Source: Jacaranda mimosifolia (lineage: Eukaryota > Streptophyta > Magnoliopsida > Lamiales > Bignoniaceae). From it: a stretch of DNA of 64,000 bases. Under the pieces are notes generated by a model. That model did not search any database. It was not told the origin of the DNA and saw only the letters and a program-made list of their open reading frames with translations. Positions 36,506 to 49,001 of this stretch are shown here, piece after piece; position 1 is the first letter of the stretch, and the number at the start of each line of letters is the position of its first letter. Where the stretch lies: NCBI GenBank assembly GCA_018894105.1, contig CM032123.1, positions 25,211,744 to 25,275,743 of the forward strand. Direction: 5' to 3'. Made by a program: the position numbers and the translations under genes.

Positions 36506-36741
36506 TTAGTATTTGTTTGGGAATAATAATTCTAAGAATAGTTATTACCTTTTCTTTAATCTTTCACTACTTAAGTCCCTCCTACACACTGTCAAGTGGG
36601 TTCAACCTCGAGGATTCAACTTAGTCCCTAGTGCCATATAGGTCGCTAATTTGGGTCATGATCCTTCTTATCGTCTGCAAGTCCAATTCAATTAAGTACA
36701 ACAAGTACAACTTTTATTCGAATAATTTTGGAAAAAATTAA

Positions 36742-37088
36742 CGGCAGTTTGGTTGTGTTTTATTTCATTTTCAGCTGTTTTTACTATTTGAAAATAAATT
36801 ATCTATAACTTATCATCATTTTTATCAATAGTTCAATTCATTTTTATCTCAAAATATATTTTTCAATAACCAACATATCTTCTTCTAACAACCTATGTAT
36901 CTTCTATCTCTTCTTCATTATTTCTATCTCTCTCTACCTACAACCTACTAAATCCTATATAATCATTAATTTCCCAACAAACTATTCAAATACAAATTTA
37001 TTTTCAACTCATTTACTCTAACTAACTTTTTAAATTTTAAAAATATACGATTTGAAAATTGAAAATAAAAATACAACCAAACTCCCTG
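36742..37088 (-). mobile_element. Tourist-like MITE, second family, inverted copy
   Basis: Inverted relative to 35393 and 36158. The ends CGGCAGTTTGGTTGTGTTTT and, reversed, CAGGGAGTTTGGTTGTATTT are inverted repeats. TAA flanks both sides (36739-36741, 37089-37091). Confidence 0.8.
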
Positions 37089-37091
37089 TAA

Positions 37092-37552
37092 GGGAATGTT
37101 TGGTTATGTTTCTTCAGAACAAAATTATTTTGGGAAAACATAACCAAACATGCTCTCATTTTTCTCAACTCTCTCTTATCCTTCATTATTCTCAAAACTT
37201 TTCCATTTTGCAATATATATATATATATACATATATTATATATCCACATTATATATTTTATTATTATTTTAATAATAAAAAAATTATTCAATTCCACTTT
37301 CACCCCAAAAATCCAATAAAAAAGTATTGATTTGATTGTTACAGTAAAAAATGTCTCCCCCCAAAATATAAACAAACATGTCAAAACTCTCTAAAATCAA
37401 TTTTTAATTATCCTCCAAAACATAATAAAAAATCCATTATATTCTCCCAACATAACTTTCACAGTCTCCAATATCACTTTCAACATTCATTCTCTCAAAA
37501 CACATATTAAAATCAAATACACACACACACACACAAAGAACCAAACATTGCC
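37092..37552. mobile_element. Tourist-like MITE, first family, abutting the previous MITE
   Basis: Starts GGGAATGTTTGGTTATGTTT and ends AACCAAACATTGCC, flanked by TAA at 37089-37091 and 37553-37555. The left TAA is also the right flank of the preceding element. An (AC)n expansion lies near its right end (37519-37534). Confidence 0.85.
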
Positions 37553-37555
37553 TAA

Positions 37556-39407
37556 ACGTAAGTGTGCACTGAAATTATGAACCTTCAAAGGACATATTTT
37601 GGGTGATAAAGCAAAAAAATGAGCTCTGAATCAATTTAAGATATTTGCCACTTGAATTTATATTCGTACCTAAATAATTTGGGTCCAAACTTAGTACTAT
37701 GTGCATAACTACTATTAGGCATTGTTTAAAGTTCTTTTATCTTCATCATTTTTGCAAGATTAGCAAATTTATATAATATGTACTTATGTGTATATATCAC
37801 ACACATACACACATGTGTGTGTGTGTGTGTATATTTGAGATTGATTTCAATAATCAAGCAAGCAAAACTCTCTTGGATATTCAAGTGCACTCAATTCAAC
37901 ATATTTTTGAATTGAGTCCAAATTCCTTTTTCTTTTCTAATAGAACTAGAGTTGCCCCCATGCTATGCATAAAAAAAATTCTATACATTAATATAACTAT
38001 TGAATTATAGATATAATTAAGAACAACACAAAAATCAAAATATTACAAAAAAAAAAAAGTCAAGTTATGAGTAAAAATAAATATCACTCCAATATATTAA
38101 AATTTAGTATTTAAAAGCTTGGAATATATAAATCCATTAAAGAACATGATATCTTATATACATGTTATGCAAAATGAATTTCAAGATTATTTAGCGAGAA
38201 GGTAAATAAAAAAAAATCAAAACTAAAGAAAAAAGGCCATAAACATAATTGTACACTTTATCAAAAAAATATTATACAATCAAAAACTAAAAGATAGTTG
38301 CATCAAAAATAAAATATATGAGAATGATAAGGCACAAGATTGATAGCTTAAGAGTTGTCAAAAAAATAACTTAAAAGTAAAATACTTTAAGATTATTTTA
38401 AACTTAAAAAATGATGAATATATATTAAAGTGAAACTTAAAATATAAATAATTAGATAATATATAAGCTGCAAAAAATAAAAAAGAACATCTTATTTAAT
38501 TTAGTTTTTGATTAAAAATCAATTAAGTTATGAAAAAACTACGACAGTAAAGATAAAAAAGTTTAAAAAAATAAAAAAATCTATAAGATAATTATAAAGT
38601 TAAAATCTATAAGAAACCTTTTAATTTTACTCATAGCATAGTTATGAAATAAGTGAAGAAAAGAATTTGACATTAGTAATCAAAGTTAATATAATAACAA
38701 ATTGATAAAGCAATTATAAACTCAAAATTTATTTTAAAATAGGAATTAATGAGGGGATATAAGTATGAAAATTAGAATGCAAAAAGAAAATATAGAAAAA
38801 ATAAATTATTATATTTATTCTAAAATATTTTATGTAAATATAATTAGATCTTCATATTATATAGATGTATATATTGCAATTAGTAGAAAAATAGTGACTA
38901 ACAAAAGAAGTTGTTAACCTTTGAAGCAAATGAAAATTTTAAAAAAATAAAAAAGTTGGATATAAATTTTGATGTATCAAATTATGCCCAAGTTACAAAC
39001 TTTAAAAATTATTGGTGAATTTTCTATTACAACAATCTCATAATATTTTTCAAATAGATTAAAAAAAAATTAAGAATATATATTGATGAATATAGAATTT
39101 TCGAAAAGCATTAGAATTATGCATACTCATACATACATAACTATGTATATGCATAAAATAAAAATAAAAATTAAATGACATAGTTCTGAAATTATAAATA
39201 TTCAAAAAGTGATATAAATTTTAAAATTCTTAAAAAAGAATATATCTCATCCTATAAAATTATAAAATTAGATGAACAAAAAAGAGACTCTAAAAGTAAA
39301 ATGCAAAATTTAACAAATAAAGTGATAATTTGATTCAAAGAACAGCAAAAAATATACTAAACGTATAATGATTTAAATAAAATAAAAATTAAATGGTAGA
39401 ATTTATC
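37556..39407. other. Very A-rich intergenic sequence
   Basis: No gene recognised. The interval is A-rich on the plus strand throughout, with (CA)n/(TG)n at 37797-37830 and many short oligo-A tracts. It may be a decayed transposon, but I see no termini. Confidence 0.4.
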
Positions 39408-40817
39408 TGTAGCACCCCCTCTCGGGACAATCCCTAAGCTGAGGTGCCATTCTGACTCAGTCTTAAATCAAAACCCACAAGACAGAACGATAGGCCTATG
39501 AAAATTTTCAAAATTTACCAAGAACAGCAACAGGCTTCAACTTAGTCAAATTTCCAGAAAAGTACTAGATACAACCCAATATGTTCAACGAAATATATAC
39601 ATGCAACATTTCTTAATTCAACTTACAAAACATAACTCTATGCATAAGACACTATTCAAGAAAACCCAAAGCACACATGGCCACTAATCTATTACAAAAA
39701 TTGATTCCTTGTCCAAGCCTAATACCCGAGTCCATCGCTTAATCCATGTCTGAACAAAATCAGAATAACACAATCATGTAAGTCTGAAGGATTTAGTGAG
39801 GGATAATGTAACAAGACGTAGTAAGGATCTTCAAGGAAGAATCAACTCAACAAATCATCAATTAACAGTCAGAACAGGAACATATCAAGAGATTACAATC
39901 AGGATCAGAATGCAAACATATCAGATTATAGGCAGTCAGGATACAGTTAAACTTACCCAAGTGTGACAACTTGGTACATGACAGGTGCCCATGCAGACTG
40001 CATAGCGCATCGCTGATGCCCAAGGGGAGCTCCTAGCGCATCGCGGATACCTAAGCGGGCTGCTTAGTGTATCGCAGATACCTAAGTAGGCTGCTTAGCG
40101 TCTCACTAACACCCAAGCGGGTTGCTTGGCGTGTCCCAGGTATCTAAGCATTCCGCTAGGATTGGCACTCGGCCCACAGTCTCCAGACATATATCAGGGA
40201 TCAATAAACGGATTGCCAATAAGGCAAAACACTGACAGATAAACAGATAATCAAATAGTGATCGATAATAGAACGGTAATAGATAATAGAAAAGTTAGGT
40301 AACAGAACAGTCAGATAACAAAATGATAAGATAATAGAGGGGAGTTCTGGGCTCCAGAACAGACATACAAAGATCTTATCAGACGCACAGTCAACGATAC
40401 AACCCTCACAGGGTATACGGATCAATTGACATATAACAAACAAGAATTTAAACTATTCACAGATTCCAATAACCAAAATTCAGTTATAGTACAGAAACAT
40501 GTTTAACCCTCTCAAGGGTTTATCAAAATAACAGATAGGTATAAGCAAGTGCCAATTTAGCAGACCCAGGGCATACAAGACAAATACCTAAGAGGTTAGA
40601 CCCTCACCTTCGTAGCCTCAAATAATGCAATCACAGGCAACCTATTAGTCCTCGGGGCCCAATTCTTCATCACCTAACCAAAAGAATAGGTTCACTGTCA
40701 AAATCCTCATTTCACCTTAAAACCCTTAATAATTATAATCATACTATTAGTAGTCTAAAATCAATAGTTACTCGATTAATACAGTAATTTAGGGTTTGTC
40801 TCGACATTAACGCTACA
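39408..40817. mobile_element. Probable retrotransposon LTR (TGTAGC...GCTACA)
   Basis: The unit begins TGTAGCACCCCCTCTCGGGA and ends AACGCTACA, so its termini TGTAGC/GCTACA are a perfect inverted repeat, as in LTRs of chromovirus-type Ty3/Gypsy elements. There is no coding frame. I see no target duplication (TTATC against GAACG), and neither a primer site nor a polypurine tract beside it. It may be a solo or rearranged LTR. Confidence 0.5.
39998..40155. repeat. 31-bp tandem repeat inside the probable LTR
   Basis: Four to five diverged units of the form TAGCGCATCGCGGATACCTA + AGCGGGCTGCT. It is GC-rich against an AT-rich background. Confidence 0.85.
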
Positions 40818-40869
40818 GAACGCTAATAGTGCCGTTATAAGATAATGCCTTTTAGATTGAATAATACAA

Positions 40870-41003
40870 GGGATGCATCCTAGAGGATAATGAGCTAGAT
40901 GTTCAAGGAATAGATTAGGAAAAAGATGGAGATTTATATAGATGATATGTTGGTGAAGAGATTATTTGACCATGAACATATTGCTCATTTGGAGGAAGCT
41001 TTA
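40870..41003 (+). pseudogene. Ty3/Gypsy reverse-transcriptase fragment
   Basis: One frame reads RIMS*MFKE*IRKKMEIYID then DMLVKRLFDHEHIAHLEEAL. This is the catalytic region of a Gypsy reverse transcriptase (family pattern YQRxMxxMFK..I...EVYVDDMLVKS....H...L). The YIDD active site is intact, but two stops and the lack of the rest of pol show a remnant. It may belong to the element that left the LTR at 39408-40817. Confidence 0.7.
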
Positions 41004-41701
41004 CCATAATGAGAAAGGGCAAGTCTAGGATTAGTTTCAAACAAAGGAAAAAGGGGACTATGCGAGGCCCCTTTTTCTAGGTCAACCTCAATCGCCCTGA
41101 GCCTTTCTCTATGGTCGGCTTCGATCCTAGATGCTATAGAAAGAGAATATTAAGGTGAGTCAAGCCTATCCCTAGCCTCGATATAGAGAGTAAGCCCTAT
41201 TAGAGAAGAGAGTGTTCATTCTTGCTATTTTGAATGGAAAGAAGGAAGCTCGACTCCAAACTAGATAATTAGATTAGAGCATCATTGTCCGATAGCCTAA
41301 CCCTACTAGTGGAATCATTGTGAGAAGCTTTAGAGGATATGATAAAAGGATTGATAATACTTACTCGAGGGAAGATTAAAGTTGGAAGAGTAATGTCATT
41401 GGAAAATGATGCCGCCAGAGTTGCGTGGATGAAGGAGTTCACACTGATGTTTGAGATAGATGTTTAACACAGAGAAAGAAGATGTTTTGGAGAAGGTTTA
41501 GGTGAAAAAGAAATTAAATGAAATAAAGTTTTCACATGCAACAAGCTTATGTAGAGGCATCAACGTGTCTCATAAGTAGGGGTACACACAGTAAATGACA
41601 TATATCAATGGTTAGACTTTGACAAAATGTTGCATTAAATGATCTGCATTGAAAATGAGAATACAGTTAATCGCATTATTATGGTAAACTTAAGTTGTGG
41701 A
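41004..41701. other. Retroelement-like noncoding remnant
   Basis: No clear gene. A hairpin GAAAAAGGGG...CCCCTTTTTC lies at 41047-41077. Coding-like text with stops near 41300-41470 (for example SGIIVRSFRGY) is not recognisable. Confidence 0.3.
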
Positions 41702-42257
41702 TGTTGGAAAAAGAGGTCGGCCCCAATAGCATATGACTTGGAATTAAGGAATAAATTATTTTAGTTAAACATAGATCTGGAAGTTCCAAATATAATTGGA
41801 AGTTCTGAATAGTGTGAAAAGCAATAAATTATAAAAGAAGCACATACAAATTTATAGTAGTTCGGCAAGTTTACATCCACTACCTAAGTTCTTCACTTAT
41901 AATTTTAATATGCAAATTTCACTAATAATTCCAAAGAGAATTGGTACAAATAAGTTCAATAAAATGAACAAGCAAGCTAAACAAATCGATACAACAGAGG
42001 GAGAAGATATTCTAGAATTCCTCACACACAAGATTGTACGGCTGATAGTAGTTCTAGCTGGAAGGAAACAATATGCCACTTTCTTATCTCCAACAATGAT
42101 ACCTTAAGAAAGGTAAGAGCAAAAGCTTCATAAAGCAAATGTTTGTTTTTCTGAATCTTTGGAATTAAATAGTAAGTCTTGTTCTTGTTGAAAGTTCCAG
42201 TTGTAACTTTCCATAGATAGTTCGTTATAATGTCCTTATACTAGAGTTCATGATTCA
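41702..42257 (-). repeat. 3' LTR of the Copia element
   Basis: Left LTR copy (3' on the minus strand). It lacks a short insertion (ACTGCAACTACAGTAAACAA-like) present in the other copy near 44711. Confidence 0.8.
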
Positions 42258-42599
42258 TTCTCCCCCTTCATCATCAAAAAAAGAGACTGGTAAAGAACTA
42301 TGGTAGTTTTGATGAATAGTTTCAAGTTTATTTCTTAATTTTTTTTTTGATGATGCAAATATCAATAAAATTAAAGCAAAAGAGAAAGAGAAAGAGAAAT
42401 AAGGTTAAAGCCAATCATATTAAATTCCTTTGCCTTGATTGCGTGGTAATTATGGCTTGGGGTCTTCAACAATTGCTGAAAGATGCATTAATTTGTTTCT
42501 CTGATCCTATCGGATTTTTCTTTGTTTCTAATGATTTTTCATTCTGAACGACTTTAACAATATGATATGCACCTGCAGAACTAATGCTCAAAGATTCTG

Positions 42600-44420
42600 G
42601 ACATCACCAATGGAAGTTCCTTTGCCAATTATCCCTTTTCTTGACTATTTTGCCTTTGGTATTGTTAGCAAAGAGAACACGTCCTTCATTATAAATTACT
42701 TTATTTTTTAAGAATGTTGATTTGTCTCCTATCGTGTGTCTGGGACATCCTGATCAGTTACCAATTCACCTTGAGAAGTGTTTTCTTGGTTGCATTCTGC
42801 AAAACAAGGCTTTGAAACCTTTGGTACCCATACTTTGTTGGGTCCTTCTCCGTTAGTTTTTGGAGTCCAGATAAATTTAGTTCTAGTGTCTCCTTTTAAA
42901 GGATATCTATATGATATGTGTCCAATTCTACCATAAATATGACATGTTTTCCTAAAATATTTGTTTTTGACAAATGATTTTATTTTTTGATGTACTTGAG
43001 AGTTGATTACTTTCTTTTTTCCTTTGAAAGATTTTTTAAGTTGTAATTTTCTTCCAGAAGGGTAGTGTTTTTCTTTTTCAACTCTTGATTCTTCTTGACT
43101 AACCTATTCCTATCATTAATACCCTTTTTTACGATACTGTTATAACTTTCAACAAGTTCAATCTTCTCATTAAAGGTTATTTGAAGTTGATCTTTAAGAA
43201 AACTAATCTCGTTATGTAACTCAAGAATTTTATTATGACATTTTTCATGCATGATGAACTAGGCTTTCACATTCATATTCAAAATTACTGGAATGGATTT
43301 TGGAGTGAAAATATGCTTGATTCTTTGCCATGAGGCATTTGTCTTCATTATTGAATTTCTCAGAGTCCTAATCATCCTAGATTATTGTTATTGCTTTTTG
43401 CTTTTTTCCATTTTTTGTTTTCATACTCCTTTTCAACTTTGAATAATTTGGCCTTTTATGCCCAATTTTGTGGAATTCAATGGCAGACAATATGTTTTGG
43501 CCTTTGTTGCTTGAAATTGTTATGTCTGGTACTTTCTTTAGAACCACGTCTATAATATTTTTGCCTATGTAAGTTGTTTTAATTGTCTGGTGATCTTTGT
43601 AATTTCATCATTTATGGATTCCTCTTTGAGAACTTCATCATCTTCAGAAGGTTCCATATGATCAGAGGGGAAGAAAATCTCTTTCCTTCCTTTGTCACCC
43701 AAGCTCCTTTCCTTTGCCAGAAGTGTTAGTTCATGCGAAATAATAAAACCGATCAGCTCTCCTATAGCAAGAGTTTCCAAATCTTTTGCTTCTTGGATTG
43801 CAGTTACTTTAGGCATTCATTCTTTAGATAGTGGCCGTAGGATCTTCTACACTTGCTCGCTTTCTAATATCCTCTTTCCAAGCGCAACCATTGGGTTGAT
43901 GATTTTCATGAACTGAGCGTACATTTAGCTTATGGATTCTCCTATTTTCATGGAAACAAATTCATATTGATGGCTTAGTAATGCAGTTCTTTCTTATTTT
44001 AAATATGATGTTCCTTTATGAGTAATTTGAAGCACGATCTACATGATTGTGCCAACATGATTGCACTTCTACTTAACCAAGCCATGTGAAAGGATTTTTT
44101 TGTCTTGGATTCACAGATAGTATTTTATTATCTGCGATGGTAAACTCTTTTCGCCCTTTTGGTGTCATATTTTCACTCATAGGAATTGTGTTCCATCAAT
44201 CAAAATTTTGGGGTCCATTAATCACGATTCATGATGCTCCAAAGATCATGATCCAGTGCAATAAAGAATTCTTCAATTCTATTTTTCCAAGTTTGCATAG
44301 TTCATTCAATCGAATAATGGTGGACGAGTGTGAGATTGTTCTTTTGTATATACATTAAAACTCAAGGAAGCCATTAGGATCTCTGAACTTAGGTTGGTTA
44401 GAACTTATAAATGAGCAACT
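42600..44420 (-). pseudogene. Copia gag and start of protease, degenerate
   Basis: Read downward, a gag signature opens at 43816: KVTAIQEAKDLETLAIGELI then HELTL, the well-known Copia gag block KVTAIxEAKDLxxLxxxELxGSLxxHE. It is followed by acidic text and DEITKITRQLKQL. A zinc-knuckle relic near 43470 (IEFHKIGHKRPNY) has lost cysteines, and a Lys/Asn-rich coiled-coil frame lies at 43252-43007. Near 42750-42700 SGCPRHTIGDKSTFLKNK matches the protease/pre-integrase motif DSGCSRHMTGDKS.F with the catalytic Asp lost. Frames are broken by stops. Confidence 0.7.
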
Positions 44421-44435
44421 GGCTCTAATACCACT

Positions 44436-45017
44436 TGTTAGAAAATAAAGCTCTAATAGCGGATGGCTTGGAATTAAGCAATAAATTATTTTAGTTAAAC
44501 ACAAACTTGGAAGTTCTAGATATAACTAGAAGTTCCAAATAGATAAAAAGCAGTAAACAATAAAAGAAGCACACATATATTTATAGTAGTTTGGTAAGTT
44601 TACATCTATTACCTAAGTTCTTCACTTAGGATTTTAATCTATAAATTCCATTAATAATTTCAAGGAGAATTAGTACAAATAAGTTCAATAAAATGAACAA
44701 GCAAGCTAAACAAACTGCAACTACAGTAAACAAACCGATACAACAGAGGGGGAAGAATATTCTAAAATCCCTGACACACAAGATTGTACGGCTAACAGTA
44801 GTTCCAGCTAGAAGGAAACAATACATTGCTTTCTTTTCTCCAACAATGGTACCTCAAGAAAGCGAAGAGAGAAAGCTAAATATTTTCGTAAAGTAAAGGC
44901 TTGTTTTTCTGAATGCATCTCTTCAAGATTTTATAGTGAATCTTGTTCTTATAGGAAGTTCCAATGGTAACTTTCTATGGATAGATTATAACAGTAGCTT
45001 CCCATGTTGGAATTTCA
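44436..45017 (-). repeat. 5' LTR of the Copia element
   Basis: Right LTR copy, next to the primer-binding site (about 44415-44435 on the minus strand). Confidence 0.8.
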
Positions 45018-46010
45018 TTCTTCTATCAAAGGAGATTTTTTAGCCTTCATTAATGGCTCCAAAATATACTTACCATGTGAGAGAATCCAAGAATATCTTG
45101 CCAAAGTAATATGGTGGATTTCACATGGAAAGAAATCATGATTTTCTTTAAACAAGGAAACAAATATTTCATACCAGTTGTCATCAATCAAAACATGGAA
45201 TTGAAGATTCCTAACAGTGGATAGTAAATTGTATAATTTCATTCACTCCAGAACTTATATAAACTAATTGCTAAATCAGATTATGATGTCAATAAAGTGA
45301 GGAATTACTAATGTAGTACTAAAAAATGAGTCAGCCATATAATTTTTGGATCATCATCTAGGTAGGATTAATATATTTTTTGATAAAATGACCCATTTGC
45401 ACACTCATTGGATTGGAGAAAAAGAGAACACTTCACATAAGGTCACATAGCCTTAGTCCATCGTCGTAGCTTTACCTACTTTTTGAGGCATATTACTCGT
45501 AGTGTATTTTTATTCAATCTCTACAATTTGCCTTAGTTCGAGTTCAACGTACTGACTTGATCGTATGAAGACTTTTACCGAGAAAACCCAAATGACTCTA
45601 ACAAGTTGTGGATTTCAAGTTTATGAATATATAGGTTGGCCTACTCAACAATTAGGTTTGGATCAGAAAAAGATTCCTGTGGTCACATCTGTCTTCCAAG
45701 GGTAGAAAGAGAAATTCTTATTTAATTAATATGAATTTTATGTATTCTAGTATCACTTGAATATCATATCAAATATTAATGTTGTGGGTTCTACTTTTAA
45801 ATTAAATTATATTTTAAATTTGAAAACAATTATTATAGATATAAAAATAAAAATAAAAATAAATTAGTATACCTTTACTTTGGCAAAAAAAAGATAATTT
45901 TAATTTATAATAAGTTGTTAAATTGGACAATCCTAGCAATGTAATAACTAAGAAAGAAATTGGATTGTGGCTTGAAACAAAATAAAGCACACAAGAAGTT
46001 TCTATGAAGT
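45018..46010. other. Intergenic; one unassigned minus-strand frame
   Basis: A 75-codon minus-strand frame (45242-45015) contains LLSTVRNLQFHVLIDDNWYE and ends against the Copia LTR. I do not recognise it. The rest is AT-rich without features. Confidence 0.25.
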
Positions 46011-46018
46011 CCTAAAAA

Positions 46019-46842
46019 TAGGGGTGTAAATGGATATTAAACGGATCGAATACACTATTTTTATATTCGTATTCGTTTAATATTTCGAACATTCGGATAC
46101 GGATACGGATTTGACGGATATTTAAAAATGATATCCAAATTCGTATTCGTCGGATACTAATCATATTCGGATATATCCGTATTCAATTATAATTATTCAG
46201 ATGCATTCATATTTCATTAAACTTATACGTATTCAAATTATTGTTTTATATTCATATTCGATGATAATTATTTAAATATCCATTTACGAATATCCAAATA
46301 CATGAATATATGAACCTATAACAAATATATTTTTTAATCAATAGAAGGATGTATATAATTTAATTAAAACGAGAGCAATCAAACAAATAACATAATTTTT
46401 AATTAATAATTGACTTTGTAATTGATTATTAGTACTTATTAATAATAATAATGATATTTAAGTATATTAATTGTAAAATTAACCAATAATAATTTTGTTG
46501 ATTAACTTTATTCTTCAAGTTTTTCTCTATATTACAATAATTTTTTAAATTTATTCTTTTTTCTTCCCAATTCCTCAATTATAATATATATATATATACA
46601 CACACACACATATTGGATTATGAAATTTTTATTGAAAAATATAAATAATATATTATTTAATAAATATATATTCAAATCGGATATTAAACGGATCGGATAC
46701 GCATTTACCATATTCGTATCTATTTAGAATCAGATATCTATTAATCGAAAATATCCGCTTTAGACAAATACGGATAAATTTTATATAAACAGATACGAAT
46801 ACAAACGATAAACGAATTTTTGAATATCCATTTACAACTCAA
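46019..46842 (-). mobile_element. hAT-like nonautonomous element, inverted copy
   Basis: Flanking 8-mers CCTAAAAA (46011-46018) and CCTAAAAC (46843-46850) agree at seven of eight places. The right end reversed (TTGAGTTGTAAATGGATATTCAAAAATTCG-type) matches the left end of 33499-34307, so this is a second copy in the opposite orientation. GGATACGGATACGGAT-type subterminal repeats are dense. Confidence 0.85.
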
Positions 46843-47136
46843 CCTAAAACAAACTCAGAAGTAACAAGTAAGAAGCCAACCAATACGAAATAAAGAAAAG
46901 AAAAGAAAATAACCGGTAATATTATTTCAGATCAGCATGAGCAGAAGTCATTTTCCACAATAGTCGAAAGTAAAAGTGACCTCAGCTGGAGCTTAATTGG
47001 ACTTCTCCTTCCACCTCTTTCCATCCCATGGCTCATGGCTGTATATTAGCTGTCCGAGTATTTCCATAATTTTTTTTCTCCATTTTATTTTTCACTTCAC
47101 TAACCTTAATAATAATAAATGATCACCAACTATATG

Positions 47137-47144
47137 TATTTAAA
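47137..47144 (+). promoter_or_regulatory. TATA-like box upstream of the bHLH gene
   Basis: TATTTAAA is followed by a C/T-rich stretch from about 47160, a plausible transcription start region. It lies about 1.86 kb before the ATG, which requires the leader intron proposed next. Confidence 0.3.
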
Positions 47145-47619
47145 GACACTTTCAAAAAACGCACCCTCTCCGCCCGCTCTCCCTGTTTTCCTATAGCCAC
47201 CATTTTCTGTATCAACCTCACTCACCATCGCCACAAGTTTTAGGCTGGTATTCTGGTTCAACCTGTTTAGTAAAAGCCGCTGCTTTTGGTGATTTTTCTG
47301 TGTTTCCGAGTGTGAAAACATTTACATAAATATGTATGCGGTTGCATAAGTCAAGTTTGAATCTTTCTTTTCTGACACCTTGTTTTACATGTATGAACAC
47401 AAATCCCAAGACCCTTTAGGCCATTAAGCAGGAATACTTAACAGAGAGAAAGAGGGCTTTTGATGTCCATTTTTTGACTATCTCGAAGTGGGTTCTGGAT
47501 TCTGCAGCAAAAGTTGAGACTTTTTTATGGCCATTTTTGGTTCTTGAAGTGAATTTTGAAGTTCGAGTGTCAAAGTTGAGATTTTTCTGACTGATTCTGA
47601 TGAAGATTTTTCATTGAGG

Positions 47620-48993
47620 GTGAGCCCTTTAGCATTTCATTTCATCCATCAATACTTCTTGATGCCTTCATCTTTTCCCCTGTTTTTGGTTTCTGTCACA
47701 CTTCTAATGAGGTATCACTAATAATTTTTTTTGGTATTTGGTCATTCGCCAGTCGATGGATTTTTGTCTGAACTTGGTGTGTTTCAAAAGTCTGTTAGCT
47801 TTACTCTCTTGTGCTTATTGCTTTTTGGTAGTGTCTTCATATGCCTAGTTTGCATAATTAAAGCATGCTTAAAATCTAATGGACGTTTACTTGTGTAATC
47901 TTTGGTAGCTTTAAGTTTATGAGAAATGTTTGTGTCTATCAAGAATTCGTGATCAATTCATGGATAGATGGTTTTCTTGAACTTGTAGAGTCTGATGTCT
48001 TCCCATGTTCATTTGGATAATTGGGCATTAGTATTTTCATTTGCTTAACTTGCATCAGTATTTTATTATCTTTGAATGCTTAGATTATGACATTGTTTAC
48101 TTTATATTTAAAATTAGAAGACTACATACCCAAATGAGTACCTTCATGCTTAAGATAATTAATTGGGCTCACAGGAATTAATATTTCTAAATTATGTCGT
48201 TTTCAATCACATTCACAATGTATCATGGAGAATCAAGTTTCATTGCAGCAAGGCAAAAGTCAGTGATAATTTTAATTGTTAAGAGTCTATCTTATTATCA
48301 AGGTGAAACCACCGACCCTAGCTAGTGTCGCGGGGGCAAACGAGGAGCTATGTGCCGAATGTGAGCTTGTGAGAGACAAGTCCGTGACAAATAGTTTTAT
48401 TGTTAGATACATACCTTGAAACAATTTTGGTGGTTGGATGGTTGTTATCTACTGTATTTGTTTACTCAAAAATGCATGCTGTTGCCCAATCAACAGAATC
48501 TAATTTCTGGTATGGATCCGATTATTGACGGTGGAGATTGAGTTAGTTGAATCATAAATAATGCCCTTTGAAAAAGAAAATGTGAATGATAAATTGATAA
48601 CAATAAATTAAAATGTCCTATTGTTCGAGAAGTAAAAAGACGCCTGTTATAATTATTTTATTTTTTTGTGATCTTGTCTGTTTTGTCAGCCTATGATGTT
48701 AAGTTAGTATTTTCTAATATCTGTCAAGACTTTTTAGTTGTTCCTATGGGCATTCGTACTGTAGTATTCATCATGAAGTAAAGGATGTCTTAGGCCTAAT
48801 TAAGGATTTCTTGGACCAGAATACTTCCGTATTTCCAGAATAAAATATATTACACTTGTTACAGAAATATTATCATATTTGAAATACTAGTCTAGTTCCT
48901 CGCATACATATATGCTACATGCCGGTGTATTGGTTGGATTTTCAATTTTGTCTTACAAACTGATTTGTTATACTGAGAGGAAATTACTTACAG
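47620..48993 (+). other. Likely 5' leader intron of the bHLH gene
   Basis: A good donor (TTGAGG|GTGAGC, 47620) and a good acceptor (TTACTTACAG|AGGAGAAG, 48993) would splice a leader of several hundred bases onto the exon that begins eight bases before the ATG. Inference from splice consensus and lack of coding sequence between. Confidence 0.4.
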
Positions 48994-49001
48994 AGGAGAA
49001 G

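Larger units (their letters stand above)
41702..45017 (-). mobile_element. Truncated Ty1/Copia retrotransposon, minus strand
   Basis: Similar direct repeats at 41702-42257 and 44436-45017 are the LTRs, beginning TGTTGGAAAA/TGTTAGAAAA and ending TTCA. Next to the right LTR, read on the minus strand, is AGTGGTATTAGAGCCAG, a close match to the initiator-Met primer site TGGTATCAGAGC; next to the left LTR on the same strand is the purine tract GATGAAGGGGGAGAATGA. The element therefore runs right to left. The 2.2-kb interior holds gag and a trace of protease only; integrase, reverse transcriptase and RNase H are missing. No target duplication is visible (GTGGA against TTCTT). Confidence 0.8.

Noticed and set aside
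37052..37384. Overlapping frames of 92 and 115 codons on opposite strands
   Set aside because: Both run over the junction of two MITEs and a (TA)n run; they result from inverted repeats.
40201..40443. 80-codon minus-strand frame inside the probable LTR
   Set aside because: No motif, and it lies between LTR termini in noncoding repeat sequence.
48912..49001. Upstream in-frame ATG that would extend the bHLH protein by 30 residues
   Set aside because: A good splice acceptor at 48993 puts this ATG in an intron, and the family protein starts at the adjacent MM at 49002.
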